A program made the translations under genes and the position numbers. From contig OX459110.1 of NCBI GenBank assembly GCA_949775045.1, forward strand, positions 6,518,229 to 6,582,228: a stretch of 64,000 bases of DNA, read 5' to 3'. This document shows, piece after piece, positions 24,901 to 40,800 of the stretch; positions within the stretch are counted from its first letter, which is position 1; each line of letters opens with the position of its first letter. Origin of the DNA: Metridium senile (lineage: Eukaryota; Cnidaria; Anthozoa; Actiniaria; Metridiidae). The notes under the pieces were generated by a model. That model made no database searches, was not told the origin of the DNA, and saw only the letters and a list, made by a program, of their open reading frames with translations.

Positions 24901-27900
24901 TTTTCGGCACAAAATTTTTGCCTAGACCCTTTGAGTAATGTCTGAGAATATTAGAGCTTTCTGATAAATGCACAAGATTTTATTTAGAAAAAACTACAAA
25001 ATCCTACCCAGAATGCAATATGCACTATAGGGTGATCTGAAAATGTGTCAAAAAGATCGGGGTTTTCGGCACAAAATTTTCGCCTCGACCCTGTGAGTAA
25101 TGTCTGAGAATATTAGAGCATTCTGATAAATGCGCAAGATTTTATTTAGAAAAAACTACAAAATCCTACCCAGAATGCAATATGCCCTATAGGATGATCT
25201 GAAAATGTGTCAAAAAGATCGGGATTTTCGGCACAAAATTTTCGCCTAGACCCTGTGAGTAATGTCTGAGAATATTAGAGCATTCTGATAAATGGGCAAG
25301 ATTTAATTTAGAAAAAACTACAAAATCCTACCCAGAATGCAATATGCCCTATAGGGTGATCTGAAAATGTGTCAAAAAGATCGGGGTTTTCGGCACAAAA
25401 TTTTCGCCTCGACCCTGTGAGTAATGTCTGAGAATATTAGAGCATTCTGATAAATGTGCAAGATTTTATTTAGAAAAAACTACAAAATCCTACCCAGAAT
25501 GCAATATGCCCTATAGGGTGATCTGAAAATGTGTCAAAAAGATCGGGGTTTTCGGCACAAAATTTTTGCCTAGACCCTTTGAGTAATGTCTGAGAATATT
25601 AGAGCTTTCTGATAAATGCACAAGATTTTATTTAGAAAAAACTACAAAATCCTACCCAGAATGCAATATGCACTATAGGGTGATCTGAAAATGTGTCAAA
25701 AAGATCGGGGTTTTCGGCACAAAATTTTCGCCTCGACCCTGTGAGTAATGTCTGAGAATATTAGAGCATTCTGATAAATGCGCAAGATTTTATTTAGAAA
25801 AAACTACAAAATCCTACCCAGAATGCAATATGCCCTATAGGATGATCTGAAAATGTGTCAAAAAGATCGGGATTTTCGGCACAAAATTTTCGCCTAGACC
25901 CTGTGAGTAATGTCTGAGAATATTAGAGCATTCTGATAAATGGGCAAGATTTAATTTAGAAAAAACTACAAAATCCTACCCAGAATGCAATATGCCCTAT
26001 AGGGTGATCTGAAAATGTGTCAAAAAGATCGGGGTTTTCGGCACAAAATTTTCGCCTAGACCCTGTGAGTAATGTCTGAGAATATTAGAGCATTCTGATA
26101 AATGCGCAAGATTTTATTTAGAAAAAACTACAAAATCCTACCCAGAATGCAATATGCCCTATAGGCTGATCTGAAAATGTGTCAAAAAGATCGGGGTTTT
26201 CGGCACAAAATTTTCGCCTCGACCCTGTGAGTAATGTCTGAGAATATTAGAGCATTCTGATAAATGTGCAAGATTTTATTTAGAAAAAACTACAAAATCC
26301 TACCCAGAATGCAATATGCCCTATAGGGTGATCTGAAAATGTGTCAAAAAGATCGGGGTTTTCGGCACAAAATTTTTGCCTAGACCCTTTGAGTAATGTC
26401 TGAGAATATTAGAGCTTTCTGATAAATGCACAAGATTTTATTTAGAAAAAACTACAAAATCCTACCCAGAATGCAATATGCACTATAGGGTGATCTGAAA
26501 ATGTGTCAAAAAGATCGGGGTTTTCGGCACAAAATTTTCGCCTCGACCCTGTGAGTAATGTCTGAGAATATTAGAGCATTCTGATAAATGGGCAAGATTT
26601 TATTTAGAAAAAACTACAAAATCCTACCCAGAATGCAATATGCCCTATAGGATGATCTGAAAATGTGTCAAAAAGATCGGGATTTTCGGCACAAAATTTT
26701 CGCCTAGACCCTGTGAGTAATGTCTGAGAATATTAGAGCATTCTGATAAATGGGCAAGATTTAATTTAGAAAAAACTACAAAATCCTACCCAGAATGCAA
26801 TATGCCCTATAGGGTGATCTGAAAATGTGTCAAAAAGATCGGGGTTTTCGGCACAAAATTTTCGCCTAGACCCTGTGAGTAATGTCTGAGAATATTAGAG
26901 CATTCTGATAAATGCGCAAGATTTTATTTAGAAAAAACTACAAAATCCTACCCAGAATGCAATATGCCCTATAGGCTGATCTGAAAATGTGTCAAAAAGA
27001 TCGGGGTTTTCGGCACAAAAAGTTCGCCTCGACCCTGTGAGTAATGTCTGAGAATATTAGAGCATTCTGATAAATGGGCAAGATTTTATTTAGAAAAAAC
27101 TACAAAATCCTACCCAGAATGCAATATGCCCTATAGGCTGATCTGAAAATGTGTAAAAAAGATCGGGGTTTTCGGCACAAAATTTTCGCCTAGACCTTGT
27201 GAGTAATGTCTGAGAATATTAGAGCATTCTGATAAATGCGCAAGATTTTATTTAGAAAAAACTACAAAATCCTACCCAGAATGCAATATGCCCTATAGGG
27301 TGATCTGAAAATGTGTCAAAAAGATCGGGGTTTTCGGCACAAAATTTTCGCCTAGACCCTGTGAGTAATGTCTGAGAATATTAGAGCATTCTGATAAATG
27401 CGCAAGATTTTATTTAGAAAAAACTACAAAATCCTACCCAGAATGCAATATGCCCTATAGGATGATCTGAAAATGTGTCAAAAAGATCGGGATTTTCGGC
27501 ACAAAATTTTCGCCTAGACCCTGTGAGTAATGTCTGAGAATATTAGAGCATTCTGATAAATGCGCAAGATTTTATTTAAAAAAAACTACAAAATCCTACC
27601 CAGAATGCAATATGCCCTATAGGCTGATCTGAAAATGTGTAAAAAAGATCGGGGTTTTCGGCACAAAATTTTCGCCTAGACCTTGTGAGTAATGTCTGAG
27701 AATATTAGAGCATTCTGATAAATGCGCAAGATTTTATTTAGAAAAAACTACAAAATCCTACCCAGAATGCAATATGCCCTATAGGCTGATCTGAAAATGT
27801 GTCAAAAAGATCGGGGTTTTCGGCACAAAATTTTCGCCTCGACCCTGTGAGTAATGTCTGAGAATATTAGAGCATTCTGATAAATGTGCAAGATTTTATT

Positions 27901-30804
27901 TAGAAAAAACTACAAAATCCTACCCAGAATGCAATATGCCCTATAGGGTGATCTGAAAATGTGTCAAAAAGATCGGGGTTTTCGGCACAAAATTTTTGCC
28001 TAGACCCTTTGAGTAATGTCTGAGAATATTAGAGCTTTCTGATAAATGCACAAGATTTTATTTAGAAAAAACTACAAAATCCTACCCAGAATGCAATATG
28101 CACTATAGGGTGATCTGAAAATGTGTCAAAAAGATCGGGGTTTTCGGCACAAAATTTTCGCCTCGACCCTGTGAGTAATGTCTGAGAATATTAGAGCATT
28201 CTGATAAATGGGCAAGATTTTATTTAGAAAAAACTACAAAATCCTACCCAGAATGCAATATGCCCTATAGGATGATCTGAAAATGTGTCAAAAAGATCGG
28301 GATTTTCGGCACAAAATTTTCGCCTAGACCCTGTGAGTAATGTCTGAGAATATTAGAGCATTCTGATAAATGGGCAAGATTTAATTTAGAAAAAACTACA
28401 AAATCCTACCCAGAATGCAATATGCCCTATAGGGTGATCTGAAAATGTGTCAAAAAGATCGGGGTTTTCGGCACAAAATTTTCGCCTAGACCCTGTGAGT
28501 AATGTCTGAGAATATTAGAGCATTCTGATAAATGCGCAAGATTTTATTTAGAAAAAACTACAAAATCCTACCCAGAATGCAATATGCCCTATAGGCTGAT
28601 CTGAAAATGTGTCAAAAAGATCGGGGTTTTCGGCACAAAAAGTTCGCCTCGACCCTGTGAGTAATGTCTGAGAATATTAGAGCATTCTGATAAATGGGCA
28701 AGATTTTATTTAGAAAAAACTACAAAATCCTACCCAGAATGCAATATGCCCTATAGGCTGATCTGAAAATGTGTAAAAAAGATCGGGGTTTTCGGCACAA
28801 AATTTTCGCCTAGACCTTGTGAGTAATGTCTGAGAATATTAGAGCATTCTGATAAATGCGCAAGATTTTATTTAGAAAAAACTACAAAATCCTACCCAGA
28901 ATGCAATATGCCCTATAGGGTGATCTGAAAATGTGTCAAAAAGATCGGGGTTTTCGGCACAAAATTATCGCCTAGACCCTGTGAGTAATGTCTGAGAATA
29001 TTAGAGCATTCTGATAAATGCGCAAGATTTTATTTAGAAAAAACTACAAAATCCTACCCAGAATGCAATATGCCCTATAGGGTGATCTGAAAATGTGTCA
29101 AAAAGATCGGGGTTTTCGGCACAAAATTTTCGCCTAGACCCTGTGAGTAATGTCTGAGAATATTAGAGCATTCTGATAAATGCGCAAGATTTTATTTAGA
29201 AAAAACTACAAAATCCTACCCAGAATGCAATATGCCCTATAGGATGATCTGAAAATGTGTCAAAAAGATCGGGATTTTCGGCACAAAATTTTCGCCTAGA
29301 CCCTGTGAGTAATGTCTGAGAATATTAGAGCATTCTGATAAATGGGCAAGATTTAATTTAGAAAAAACTACAAAATCCTACCCAGAATGCAATATGCCCT
29401 ATAGGGTGATCTGAAAATGTGTCAAAAAGATCGGGGTTTTCGGCACAAAATTTTCGCCTAGACCCTGTGAGTAATGTCTGAGAATATTAGAGCATTCTGA
29501 TAAATGGGCAAGATTTAATTTAGAAAAAACTACAAAATCCTACCCAGAATGCAATATGCCCTGTAGGGTGATCTGAAAATGTGTCAAAAAGATCGGGGTT
29601 TTCGGCACAAAATTTTCGCCTAGACCCTGTGAGTAATGTCTGAGAATATTAGAGCATTCTGATAAATGCGCAAGATTTTATTTAGAAAAAACTACAAAAT
29701 CCTACCCAGAATGCAATATGCCCTATAGGCTGATCTGAAAATGTGTCAAAAAGATCGAGGTTTTCGGCACAAAATTTTCGCCTCGACCCTGTGAGTAATG
29801 TCTGAGAATATTAGAGCATTCTGATAAATGGGCAAGATTTTATTTAGAAAAAACTACAAAATCCTACCCAGAATGCAATATGCCCTATAGGCTGATCTGA
29901 AAATGTGTAAAAAAGATCGGGGTTTTCGGCACAAAATTTTCGCCTAGACCTTGTGAGTAATGTCTGAGAATATTAGAGCATTCTGATAAATGCGCAAGAT
30001 TTTATTTAGAAAAAACTACAAAATGCTACCCAGAATGCAATATGCCCTATAGGGTGATCTGAAAATGTGTCAAAAAGATCGAGGTTTTCGGCACAAAATT
30101 ATCGCCTAGACCCTGTGAGTAATGTCTGAGAATATTAGAGCATTCTGATAAATGGGCAAGATTTTATTTAAAAAAAACTACAAAATCCTACCCAGAATGC
30201 AATATGCCCTATAGGCTGATCTGAAAATGTGTAAAAAAGATCGGGGTTTTCGGCACAAAATTTTCGCCTAGACCTTGTGAGTAATGTCTGAGAATATTAG
30301 AGCATTCTGATAAATGCGCAAGATTTTATTTAGAAAAAACTACAAAATCCTACCCAGAATGCAATATGCCCTATAGGGTGATCTGAAAATGTGTAAAAAA
30401 GATCCGGGTTTTCGGCACAAAATTATCGCCTAGACCCTGTGAGTAATGTCTGAGAATATTAGAGCATTCTGATAAATGCGCAAGATTTTATTTAGAAAAA
30501 ACTACAAAATCCTACCCAGAATGCAATATGCCCTATAGGGTGATCTGAAAATGTGTCAAAAAGATCGGGGTTTTCGGCACAAAATTTTCGCCTAGACCCT
30601 GTGAGTAATGTCTGAGAATATTAGAGCATTCTGATAAATGCGCAAGATTTTATTTAGAAAAAACTACAAAATCCTACCCAGAATGCAATATGCCCTATAG
30701 GGTGATCTGAAAATGTGTCAAAAAGATCCGGGTTTTCGGCACAAAATTATCGCCTAGACCCTGTGAGTAATGTCTGAGAATATTAGAGCATTCTGATAAA
30801 TGCG

Positions 30805-33300
30805 CAACATTTTATTTAGAAAAAACTACAAAATCCTACTCAGAATGCAATATGCCCTATAGGGTGATCTGAAAATGTGTCAAAAAGATCGGGGTTTTCG
30901 GCACAAAATTATCGCCTAGACCCTGTGAGTAATGTCTGAGAATATTAGAGCATTCTGATAAATGCGCAAGATTTTATTTAGAAAAAACTACAAAATCCTA
31001 CCCAGAATGCAATATGCCCTATAGGGTGATCTGAAAATGTGTCAAAAAGATCGGGGTTTTCGGCACAAAATTTTCGCCTAGACCCTGTGAGTAATGTCTG
31101 AGAATATTAGAGCATTCTGATAAATGGGCAAGATTTTATTTAAAAAAAACTACAAAATCCTACCCAGAATGCAATATGCCCTATAGGCTGATCTGAAAAT
31201 GTGTAAAAAAGATTGGGGTTTTCGGCACAAAATTTTCGCCTAGACCTTGTGAGTAATGTCTGAGAATATTAGAGCATTCTGATAAATGCGCAAGATTTTA
31301 TTTAGAAAAAACTACAAAATCCTACCCAGAATGCAATATGCCCTATAGGGTGATCTGAAAATGTGTCAAAAAGATCGAGGTTTTCGGCACAAAATTTTCG
31401 CCTCGACCCTGTGAGTAATGTCTGAGAATATTAGAGCATTCTGATAAATGGGCAAGATTTTATTTAAAAAAAACTACAAAATCCTACCCAGAATGCAATA
31501 TGCCCTATAGGCTGATCTGAAAATGTGTAAAAAAGATCGGGGTTTTCGGCACAAAATTTTCGCCTAGACCTTGTGAGTAATGTCTGAGAATATTAGAGCA
31601 TTCTGATAAATGCGCAAGATTTTATTTAGAAAAAACTACAAAATCCTACCCAGAATGCAATATGCCCTATAGGGTGATCTGAAAATGTGTCAAAAAGATC
31701 GGGGTTTTCGGCACAAAATTATCGCCTAGACCCTGTGAGTAATGTCTGAGAATATTAGAGCATTCTGATAAATGCGCAAGATTTTATTTAGAAAAAACTA
31801 CAAAATCCTACCCAGAATGCAATATGCCCTATAGGGTGATCTGAAAATGTGTCAAAAAGATCGGGGTTTTCGGCACAAAATTTTCGCCTAGACCCTGTGA
31901 GTAATGTCTGAGAATATTAGAGCATTCTGATAAATGCGCAAGATTTTATTTAGAAAAAACTACAAAATCCTACCCAGAATGCAATATGCCCTATAGGGTG
32001 ATCTGAAAATGTGTCAAAAAGATCCGGGTTTTCGGCACAAAATTATCGCCTAGACCCTGTGAGTAATGTCTGAGAATATTAGAGCATTCTGATAAATGCG
32101 CAACATTTTATTTAGAAAAAACTACAAAATCCTACTCAGAATGCAATATGCCCTATAGGGTGATCTGAAAATGTGTCAAAAAGATCGGGGTTTTCGGCAC
32201 AAAATTATCGCCTAGACCCTGTGAGTAATGTCTGAGAATATTAGAGCATTCTGATAAATGCGCAAGATTTTATTTAGAAAAAACTACAAAATCCTACCCA
32301 GAATGCAATATGCCCTATAGGGTGATCTGAAAATGTGTCAAAAAGATCGGGCTTTTCGGCACAAAATTTTCGCCTAGACCCTGTGAGTAATGTCTGAGAA
32401 TATTAGAGCATTCTGATAAATGCGCAAGATTTTATTTAGAAAAAACTACAAAATCCTACCCAGAATGCAATATGCCCTATAGGGTGATCTGAAAATGTGT
32501 CAAAAAGATCCGGGTTTTCGGCACAAAATTATCGCCTAGACCCTGTGAGTAATGTCTGAGAATATTAGAGCATTCTGATAAATGCGCAACATTTTATTTA
32601 GAAAAAACTACAAAATCCTACTCAGAATGCAATATGCCCTATAGGGTGATCTGAAAATGTGTCAAAAAGATCGGGGTTTTCGGCACAAAATTATCGCCTA
32701 GACCCTGTGAGTAATGTCTGAGAATATTAGAGCATTCTGATAAATGCGCAAGATTTTATTTAGAAAAAACTACAAAATCCTACCCAGAATGCAATATGCC
32801 CTATAGGGTGATCTGAAAATGTGTCAAAAAGATCGGGCTTTTCGGCACAAAATTTTCGCCTAGACCCTGTGAGTAATGTCTGAGAATATTAGAGCATTCT
32901 GATAAATGCGCAAGATTTTATTTAGAAAAAACTACAAAATCCTACCCAGAATGCAATATGCCCTATAGGGTGATCTGAAAATGTGTCAAAAAGATCCGGG
33001 TTTTCGGCACAAAATTATCGCCTAGACCCTGTGAGTAATGTCTGAGAATATTAGAGCATTCTGATAAATGCGCAACATTTTATTTAGAAAAAACTACAAA
33101 ATCCTACTCAGAATGCAATATGCCCTATAGGGTGATCTGAAAATGTGTCAAAAAGATCGGGGTTTTCGGCACAAAATTATCGCCTAGACCCTGTGAGTAA
33201 TGTCTGAGAATATTAGAGCATTCTGATAAATGCGCAAGATTTTATTTAGAAAAAACTACAAAATCCTACCCAGAATGCAATATGCCCTATAGGATGATCT
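30805..33300. repeat. Trimer-based higher-order repeat (486 bp)
   Basis: The linked variants CGCAACATTTTA and CCTACTCAGAATG recur with CAACAT at 30805, 32101, 32587 and 33073. The steps are 1296, 486 and 486 bp, that is 8, 3 and 3 monomers. The 486-bp unit is thus tandemly duplicated within this stretch. Confidence 0.8.
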
Positions 33301-34599
33301 GAAAATGTGTCAAAAAGATCGGGATTTTCGGCACAAAATTTTCGCCTAGACCCTGTGAGTAATGTCTGAGAATATTAGAGCATTCTGATAAATGGGCAAG
33401 ATTTAATTTAGAAAAAACTACAAAATCCTACCCAGAATGCAATATGCCCTATAGGGTGATCTGAAAATGTGTCAAAAAGATCGGGGTTTTCGGCACAAAA
33501 TTTTCGCCTAGACCCTGTGAGTAATGTCTGAGAATATTAGAGCATTCTGATAAATGGGCAAGATTTAATTTAGAAAAAACTACAAAATCCTACCCAGAAT
33601 GCAATATGCCCTATAGGGTGATCTGAAAATGTGTCAAAAAGATCGGGGTTTTCGGCACAAAATTTTCGCCTAGACCCTGTGAGTAATGTCTGAGAATATT
33701 AGAGCATTCTGATAAATGCGCAAGATTTTATTTAGAAAAAACTACAAAATCCTACCCAGAATGCAATATGCCCTATAGGGTGATCTGAAAATGTGTCAAA
33801 AAGATCCGGGTTTTCGGCACAAAATTATCGCCTAGACCCTGTGAGTAATGTCTGAGAATATTAGAGCATTCTGATAAATGCGCAAGATTTTATTTAGAAA
33901 AAACTACAAAATCCTACTCAGAATGCAATATGCCCTATAGGGTGATCTGAAAATGTGTCAAAAAGATCGGGGTTTTCGGCACAAAATTATCGCCTAGACC
34001 CTGTGAGTAATGTCTGAGAATATTAGAGCATTCTGATAAATGCGCAAGATTTTATTTAGAAAAAACTACAAAATCCTACCCAGAATGCAATATGCCCTAT
34101 AGGATGATCTGAAAATGTGTCAAAAAGATCGGGGTTTTCGGCACAAAATTTTCGCCTAGACCCTGTGAGTAATGTCTGAGAATATTAGAGCATTGTGATA
34201 AATGGGCAAGATTTTATTTAGAAAAAACTACAAAATCCTACCCAGAATGCAATATGCCCTATAGGGTGATCTGAAACTGTGTCAAAAAGATCGGGGTTTT
34301 CGGCACAAAATTATCGCCTAGACCCTGTGAGTAATGTCTGAGAATATTAGAGCATTCTGATAAATGCGCAAGATTTTATTTAGAAAAAACTACAAAATCC
34401 TACCCAGAATGCAATATGCCCTATAGGGTGATCTGAAAATGTGTCAAAAAGATCGGGGTTTTCGGCACAAAATTATCGCCTAGACCCTGTGAGTAATGTC
34501 TGAGAATATTAGAGCATTCTGATAAATGCGCAAGATTTTATTTAGAAAAAAACTACAAAATCCTACCCAGAATGCAATATGCCCTATAGGGTGATCTGA

Positions 34600-37230
34600 A
34601 AATGTGTCAAAAAGATCGGGGTTTTCGGCACAAAATTTTTGCCTAGACCCTTTGAGTAATGTCTGAGAATATTAGAGCTTTCTGATAAATGCACAAGATT
34701 TTATTTAGAAAAAACTACAAAATCCTACCCAGAATGCAATATGCACTATAGGGTGATCTGAAAATGTGTCAAAAAGATCGGGGTTTTCGGCACAAAATGT
34801 TCGCCTCGACCCTGTGAGTAATGTCTGAGAATATTAGAGCATTCTGATAAATGCGCAAGATTTTATTTAGAAAAAACTACAAAATCCTACCCAGAATGCA
34901 ATATGCCCTATAGTCTGATCTGAAAATGTGTCAAAAAGATCGGGGTTTTCGGCACAAAATCTTCGCCTAGACCCTGTGAGTAATGTCTGAGAATATTAGA
35001 GCATTCTGATAAATGCGCAAGATTTTATTTAGAAAAAACTACAAAATCCTACCCAGAATGCAATATGCCCTATAGGGTGATCTGAAAATGTGTCAAAAAG
35101 ATCCGGGTTTTCGGCACAAAATTTTCGCCTAGACCCTGTGAGTAATGTCTGAGAATATTAGAGCATTCTGATAAATGGGCAAGATTTTATTTAGAAAAAA
35201 CTACAAAATCCTACCCAGAATGCAATATGCCCTATAGTCTGATCTGAAAATGTGTCAAAAAGATCGGGGTTTTCGGCACAAAATTTTCGCCTAGACCCTG
35301 TGAGTAATGTCTGAGAATATTAGAGCATTCTGATAAATGCGCAAGATTTTATTTAGAAAAAACTACAAAATCCTACCCAGAATGCAATATGCCCTATAGG
35401 GTGATCTGAAAATGTGTCAAAAAGATCGGGGTTTTCGGCACAAAATTTTCGCCTAGACCCTGTGAGTAATGTCTGAGAATATTAGAGCAATCTGATAAAT
35501 GGGCAAGATTTTATTTAGAAAAAACTACAAAATCCTACCCAGAATGCAATATGCCCTATAGGGTGATCTGAAAATGTGTCAAAAAGATCGGGGTTTTCGG
35601 CACAAAATTTTTGCATAGACCCTGTGAGTAATGTCTGAGAATATTAAGAGCATTCTGATATATGCGCAAGATTATATTTAGAAAAAACTACAAAATCCTA
35701 CCCAGAATGCAATATGCCCTATAGGGTGATCTGAAAATGTGTCAAAAAGATCGGGGTTTTCGGCACAAAATTTTCGCCTCGACCCTGTGAGTAATGTCTG
35801 AGAATATTAGAGCATTCTGATAAATGTGCAAGATTTTATTTAGAAAAAACTACAAAATCCTACCCAGAATGCAATATGCCCTATAGGGTGATCTGAAAAT
35901 GTGTCAAAAAGATCGGGGTTTTCGGCACAAAATTTTTGCCTAGACCCTTTGAGTAATGTCTGAGAATATTAGAGCTTTCTGATAAATGCACAAGATTTTA
36001 TTTAGAAAAAACTACAAAATCCTACCCAGAATGCAATATGCACTATAGGGTGATCTGAAAATGTGTCAAAAAGATCGGGGTTTTCGGCACAAAATTTTCG
36101 CCTCGACCCTGTGAGTAATGTCTGAGAATATTAGAGCATTCTGATAAATGCGCAAGATTTTATTTAGAAAAAACTACAAAATCCTACCCAGAATGCAATA
36201 TGCCCTATAGTCTGATCTGAAAATGTGTCAAAAAGATCGGGGTTTTCGGCACAAAATCTTCGCCTAGACCCTGTGAGTAATGTCTGAGAATATTAGAGCA
36301 TTCTGATAAATGCGCAAGATTTTATTTAGAAAAAACTACAAAATCCTACCCAGAATGCAATATGCCCTATAGGGTGATCTGAAAATGTGTCAAAAAGATC
36401 CGGGTTTTCGGCACAAAATTTTCGCCTAGACCCTGTGAGTAATGTCTGAGAATATTAGAGCATTCTGATAAATGGGCAAGATTTTATTTAGAAAAAACTA
36501 CAAAATCCTACCCAGAATGCAATATGCCCTATAGTCTGATCTGAAAATGTGTCAAAAAGATCGGGGTTTTCGGCACAAAATTTTCGCCTAGACCCTGTGA
36601 GTAATGTCTGAGAATATTAGAGCATTCTGATAAATGCGCAAGATTTTATTTAGAAAAAACTACAAAATCCTACCCAGAATGCAATATGCCCTATAGGGTG
36701 ATCTGAAAATGTGTCAAAAAGATCGGGGTTTTCGGCACAAAATTTTCGCCTAGACCCTGTGAGTAATGTCTGAGAATATTAGAGCAATCTGATAAATGGG
36801 CAAGATTTTATTTAGAAAAAACTACAAAATCCTACCCAGAATGCAATATGCCCTATAGGGTGATCTGAAAATGTGTCAAAAAGATCGGGGTTTTCGGCAC
36901 AAAATTTTTGCATAGACCCTGTGAGTAATGTCTGAGAATATTAAGAGCATTCTGATATATGCGCAAGATTATATTTAGAAAAAACTACAAAATCCTACCC
37001 AGAATGCAATATGCCCTATAGGGTGATCTGAAAATGTGTCAAAAAGATCGGGGTTTTCGGCACAAAATTTTCGCCTCGACCCTGTGAGTAATGTCTGAGA
37101 ATATTAGAGCATTCTGATAAATGTGCAAGATTTTATTTAGAAAAAACTACAAAATCCTACCCAGAATGCAATATGCCCTATAGGGTGATCTGAAAATGTG
37201 TCAAAAAGATCGGGGTTTTCGGCACAAAAT
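34600..37230. repeat. 8-monomer higher-order repeat, 1297 bp, two tandem copies
   Basis: AAATCTTCGCC (CTTCG at 34961 and 36258) and ATTAAGAGC (TTAAGAG at 35644 and 36941) both repeat at 1297 bp. That is 8 x 162 plus the one inserted A of the ATTAAGAGC monomer. The monomer order between them is the same in both copies. Confidence 0.85.
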
Positions 37231-37859
37231 TTTTGCCTAGACCCTTTGAGTAATGTCTGAGAATATTAGAGCTTTCTGATAAATGCACAAGATTTTATTT
37301 AGAAAAAACTACAAAATCCTACCCAGAATGCAATATGCACTATAGGGTGATCTGAAAATGTGTCAAAAAGATCGGGGTTTTCGGCACAAAATTTTCGCCT
37401 CGACCCTGTGAGTAATGTCTGAGAATATTAGAGCATTCTGATAAATGCGCAAGATTTTATTTAGAAAAAACTACAAAATCCTACCCAGAATGCAATATGC
37501 ACTATAGGGTGATCTGAAAATGTGTCAAAAAGATCGGGGTTTTCGGCACAAAATTTTCGCCTAGACCCTGTGAGTAATGTCTGAGAATATTAGAGCATTC
37601 TGATAAATGCGCAAGATTTTATTTAGAAAAAACTACAAAATCCTACCCAGAATGCAATATGCACAATAGGGTGATCTGAAAATGTGTCAAAAAGATCGGG
37701 GTTTTCGGCACAAAATTTTTGCCTAGACCCTTTGAGTAATGTCTGAGAATATTAGAGCTTTCTGATAAATGCACAAGATTTTATTTAGAAAAAACTACAA
37801 AATCCTACCCAGAATGCAATATGCACTATAGGGTGATCTGAAAATGTGTCAAAAAGATC

Positions 37860-40800
37860 GGGGTTTTCGGCACAAAATTATCGCCTCGCCCTGTGAGTAA
37901 TGTCTGAGAATATTAGAGCATTCTGATAAATGGGCAAGATTTTATTTAGAAAAAACTACAAAATCCTACCCAGAATGCAATATGCCCTATAGTCTGATCT
38001 GAAAATGTGTCAAAAAGATCGGGGTTTTCGGCACAAAATTTTCGCCTAGACCCTGTGAGTAATGTCTGAGAATATTAGAGCATTCTGATAAATGCGCAAG
38101 ATTTTATTTAGAAAAAAACTACAAAATCCTACCCAGAATGCAATATGCCCTATAGGGTGATCTGAAAATGTGTCAAAAAGATCGGGGTTTTCGGCACAAA
38201 ATTTTTGCCTAGACCCTTTGAGTAATGTCTGAGAATATTAGAGCTTTCTGATAAATGCACAAGATTTTATTTAGAAAAAACTACAAAATCCTACCCAGAA
38301 TGCAATATGCACTATAGGGTGATCTGAAAATGTGTCAAAAAGATCGGGGTTTTCGGCACAAAATGTTCGCCTCGACCCTGTGAGTAATGTCTGAGAATAT
38401 TAGAGCATTCTGATAAATGCGCAAGATTTTATTTAGAAAAAACTACAAAATCCTACCCAGAATGCAATATGCCCTATAGTCTGATCTGAAAATGTGTCAA
38501 AAAGATCGGGGTTTTCGGCACAAAATCTTCGCCTAGACCCTGTGAGTAATGTCTGAGAATATTAGAGCATTCTGATAAATGCGCAAGATTTTATTTAGAA
38601 AAAACTACAAAATCCTACCCAGAATGCAATATGCCCTATAGGGTGATCTGAAAATGTGTCAAAAAGATCCGGGTTTTCGGCACAAAATTTTCGCCTAGAC
38701 CCTGTGAGTAATGTCTGAGAATATTAGAGCATTCTGATAAATGGGCAAGATTTTATTTAGAAAAAACTACAAAATCCTACCCAGAATGCAATATGCCCTA
38801 TAGTCTGATCTGAAAATGTGTCAAAAAGATCGGGGTTTTCGGCACAAAATTTTCGCCTAGACCCTGTGAGTAATGTCTGAGAATATTAGAGCATTCTGAT
38901 AAATGCGCAAGATTTTATTTAGAAAAAACTACAAAATCCTACCCAGAATGCAATATGCCCTATAGGGTGATCTGAAAATGTGTCAAAAAGATCGGGGTTT
39001 TCGGCACAAAATTTTCGCCTAGACCCTGTGAGTAATGTCTGAGAATATTAGAGCAATCTGATAAATGGGCAAGATTTTATTTAGAAAAAACTACAAAATC
39101 CTACCCAGAATGCAATATGCCCTATAGGGTGATCTGAAAATGTGTCAAAAAGATCGGGGTTTTCGGCACAAAATTTTTGCCTAGACCCTTTGAGTAATGT
39201 CTGAGAATATTAGAGCTTTCTGATAAATGCACAAGATTTTATTTAGAAAAAACTACAAAATCCTACCCAGAATGCAATATGCACTATAGGGTGATCTGAA
39301 AATGTGTCAAAAAGATCGGGGTTTTCGGCACAAAATTTTCGCCTCGACCCTGTGAGTAATGTCTGAGAATATTAGAGCATTCTGATAAATGCGCAAGATT
39401 TTATTTAGAAAAAACTACAAAATCCTACCCAGAATGCAATATGCACTATAGGGTGATCTGAAAATGTGTCAAAAAGATCGGGGTTTTCGGCACAAAATTT
39501 TCGCCTAGACCCTGTGAGTAATGTCTGAGAATATTAGAGCATTCTGATAAATGCGCAAGATTTTATTTAGAAAAAACTACAAAATCCTACCCAGAATGCA
39601 ATATGCACAATAGGGTGATCTGAAAATGTGTCAAAAAGATCGGGGTTTTCGGCACAAAATTTTTGCCTAGACCCTTTGAGTAATGTCTGAGAATATTAGA
39701 GCTTTCTGATAAATGCACAAGATTTTATTTAGAAAAAACTACAAAATCCTACCCAGAATGCAATATGCACTATAGGGTGATCTGAAAATGTGTCAAAAAG
39801 ATCGGGGTTTTCGGCACAAAATTATCGCCTCGCCCTGTGAGTAATGTCTGAGAATATTAGAGCATTCTGATAAATGGGCAAGATTTTATTTAGAAAAAAC
39901 TACAAAATCCTACCCAGAATGCAATATGCCCTATAGTCTGATCTGAAAATGTGTCAAAAAGATCGGGGTTTTCGGCACAAAATTTTCGCCTAGACCCTGT
40001 GAGTAATGTCTGAGAATATTAGAGCATTCTGATAAATGCGCAAGATTTTATTTAGAAAAAACTACAAAATCCTACCCAGAATGCAATATGCCCTATAGGG
40101 TGATCTGAAAATGTGTCAAAAAGATCGGGGTTTTCGGCACAAAATTTTCGCCTAGACCCTGTGAGTAATGTCTGAGAATATTAGAGCAATCTGATAAATG
40201 GGCAAGATTTTATTTAGAAAAAACTACAAAATCCTACCCAGAATGCAATATGCCCTATAGGGTGATCTGAAAATGTGTCAAAAAGATCGGGGTTTTCGGC
40301 ACAAAATTTTTGCATAGACCCTGTGAGTAATGTCTGAGAATATTAAGAGCATTCTGATATATGCGCAAGATTATATTTAGAAAAAACTACAAAATCCTAC
40401 CCAGAATGCAATATGCCCTATAGGGTGATCTGAAAATGTGTCAAAAAGATCGGGGTTTTCGGCACAAAATTTTCGCCTCGACCCTGTGAGTAATGTCTGA
40501 GAATATTAGAGCATTCTGATAAATGTGCAAGATTTTATTTAGAAAAAACTACAAAATCCTACCCAGAATGCAATATGCCCTATAGGGTGATCTGAAAATG
40601 TGTCAAAAAGATCGGGGTTTTCGGCACAAAATTTTTGCCTAGACCCTTTGAGTAATGTCTGAGAATATTAGAGCTTTCTGATAAATGCACAAGATTTTAT
40701 TTAGAAAAAACTACAAAATCCTACCCAGAATGCAATATGCACTATAGGGTGATCTGAAAATGTGTCAAAAAGATCGGGGTTTTCGGCACAAAATTTTCGC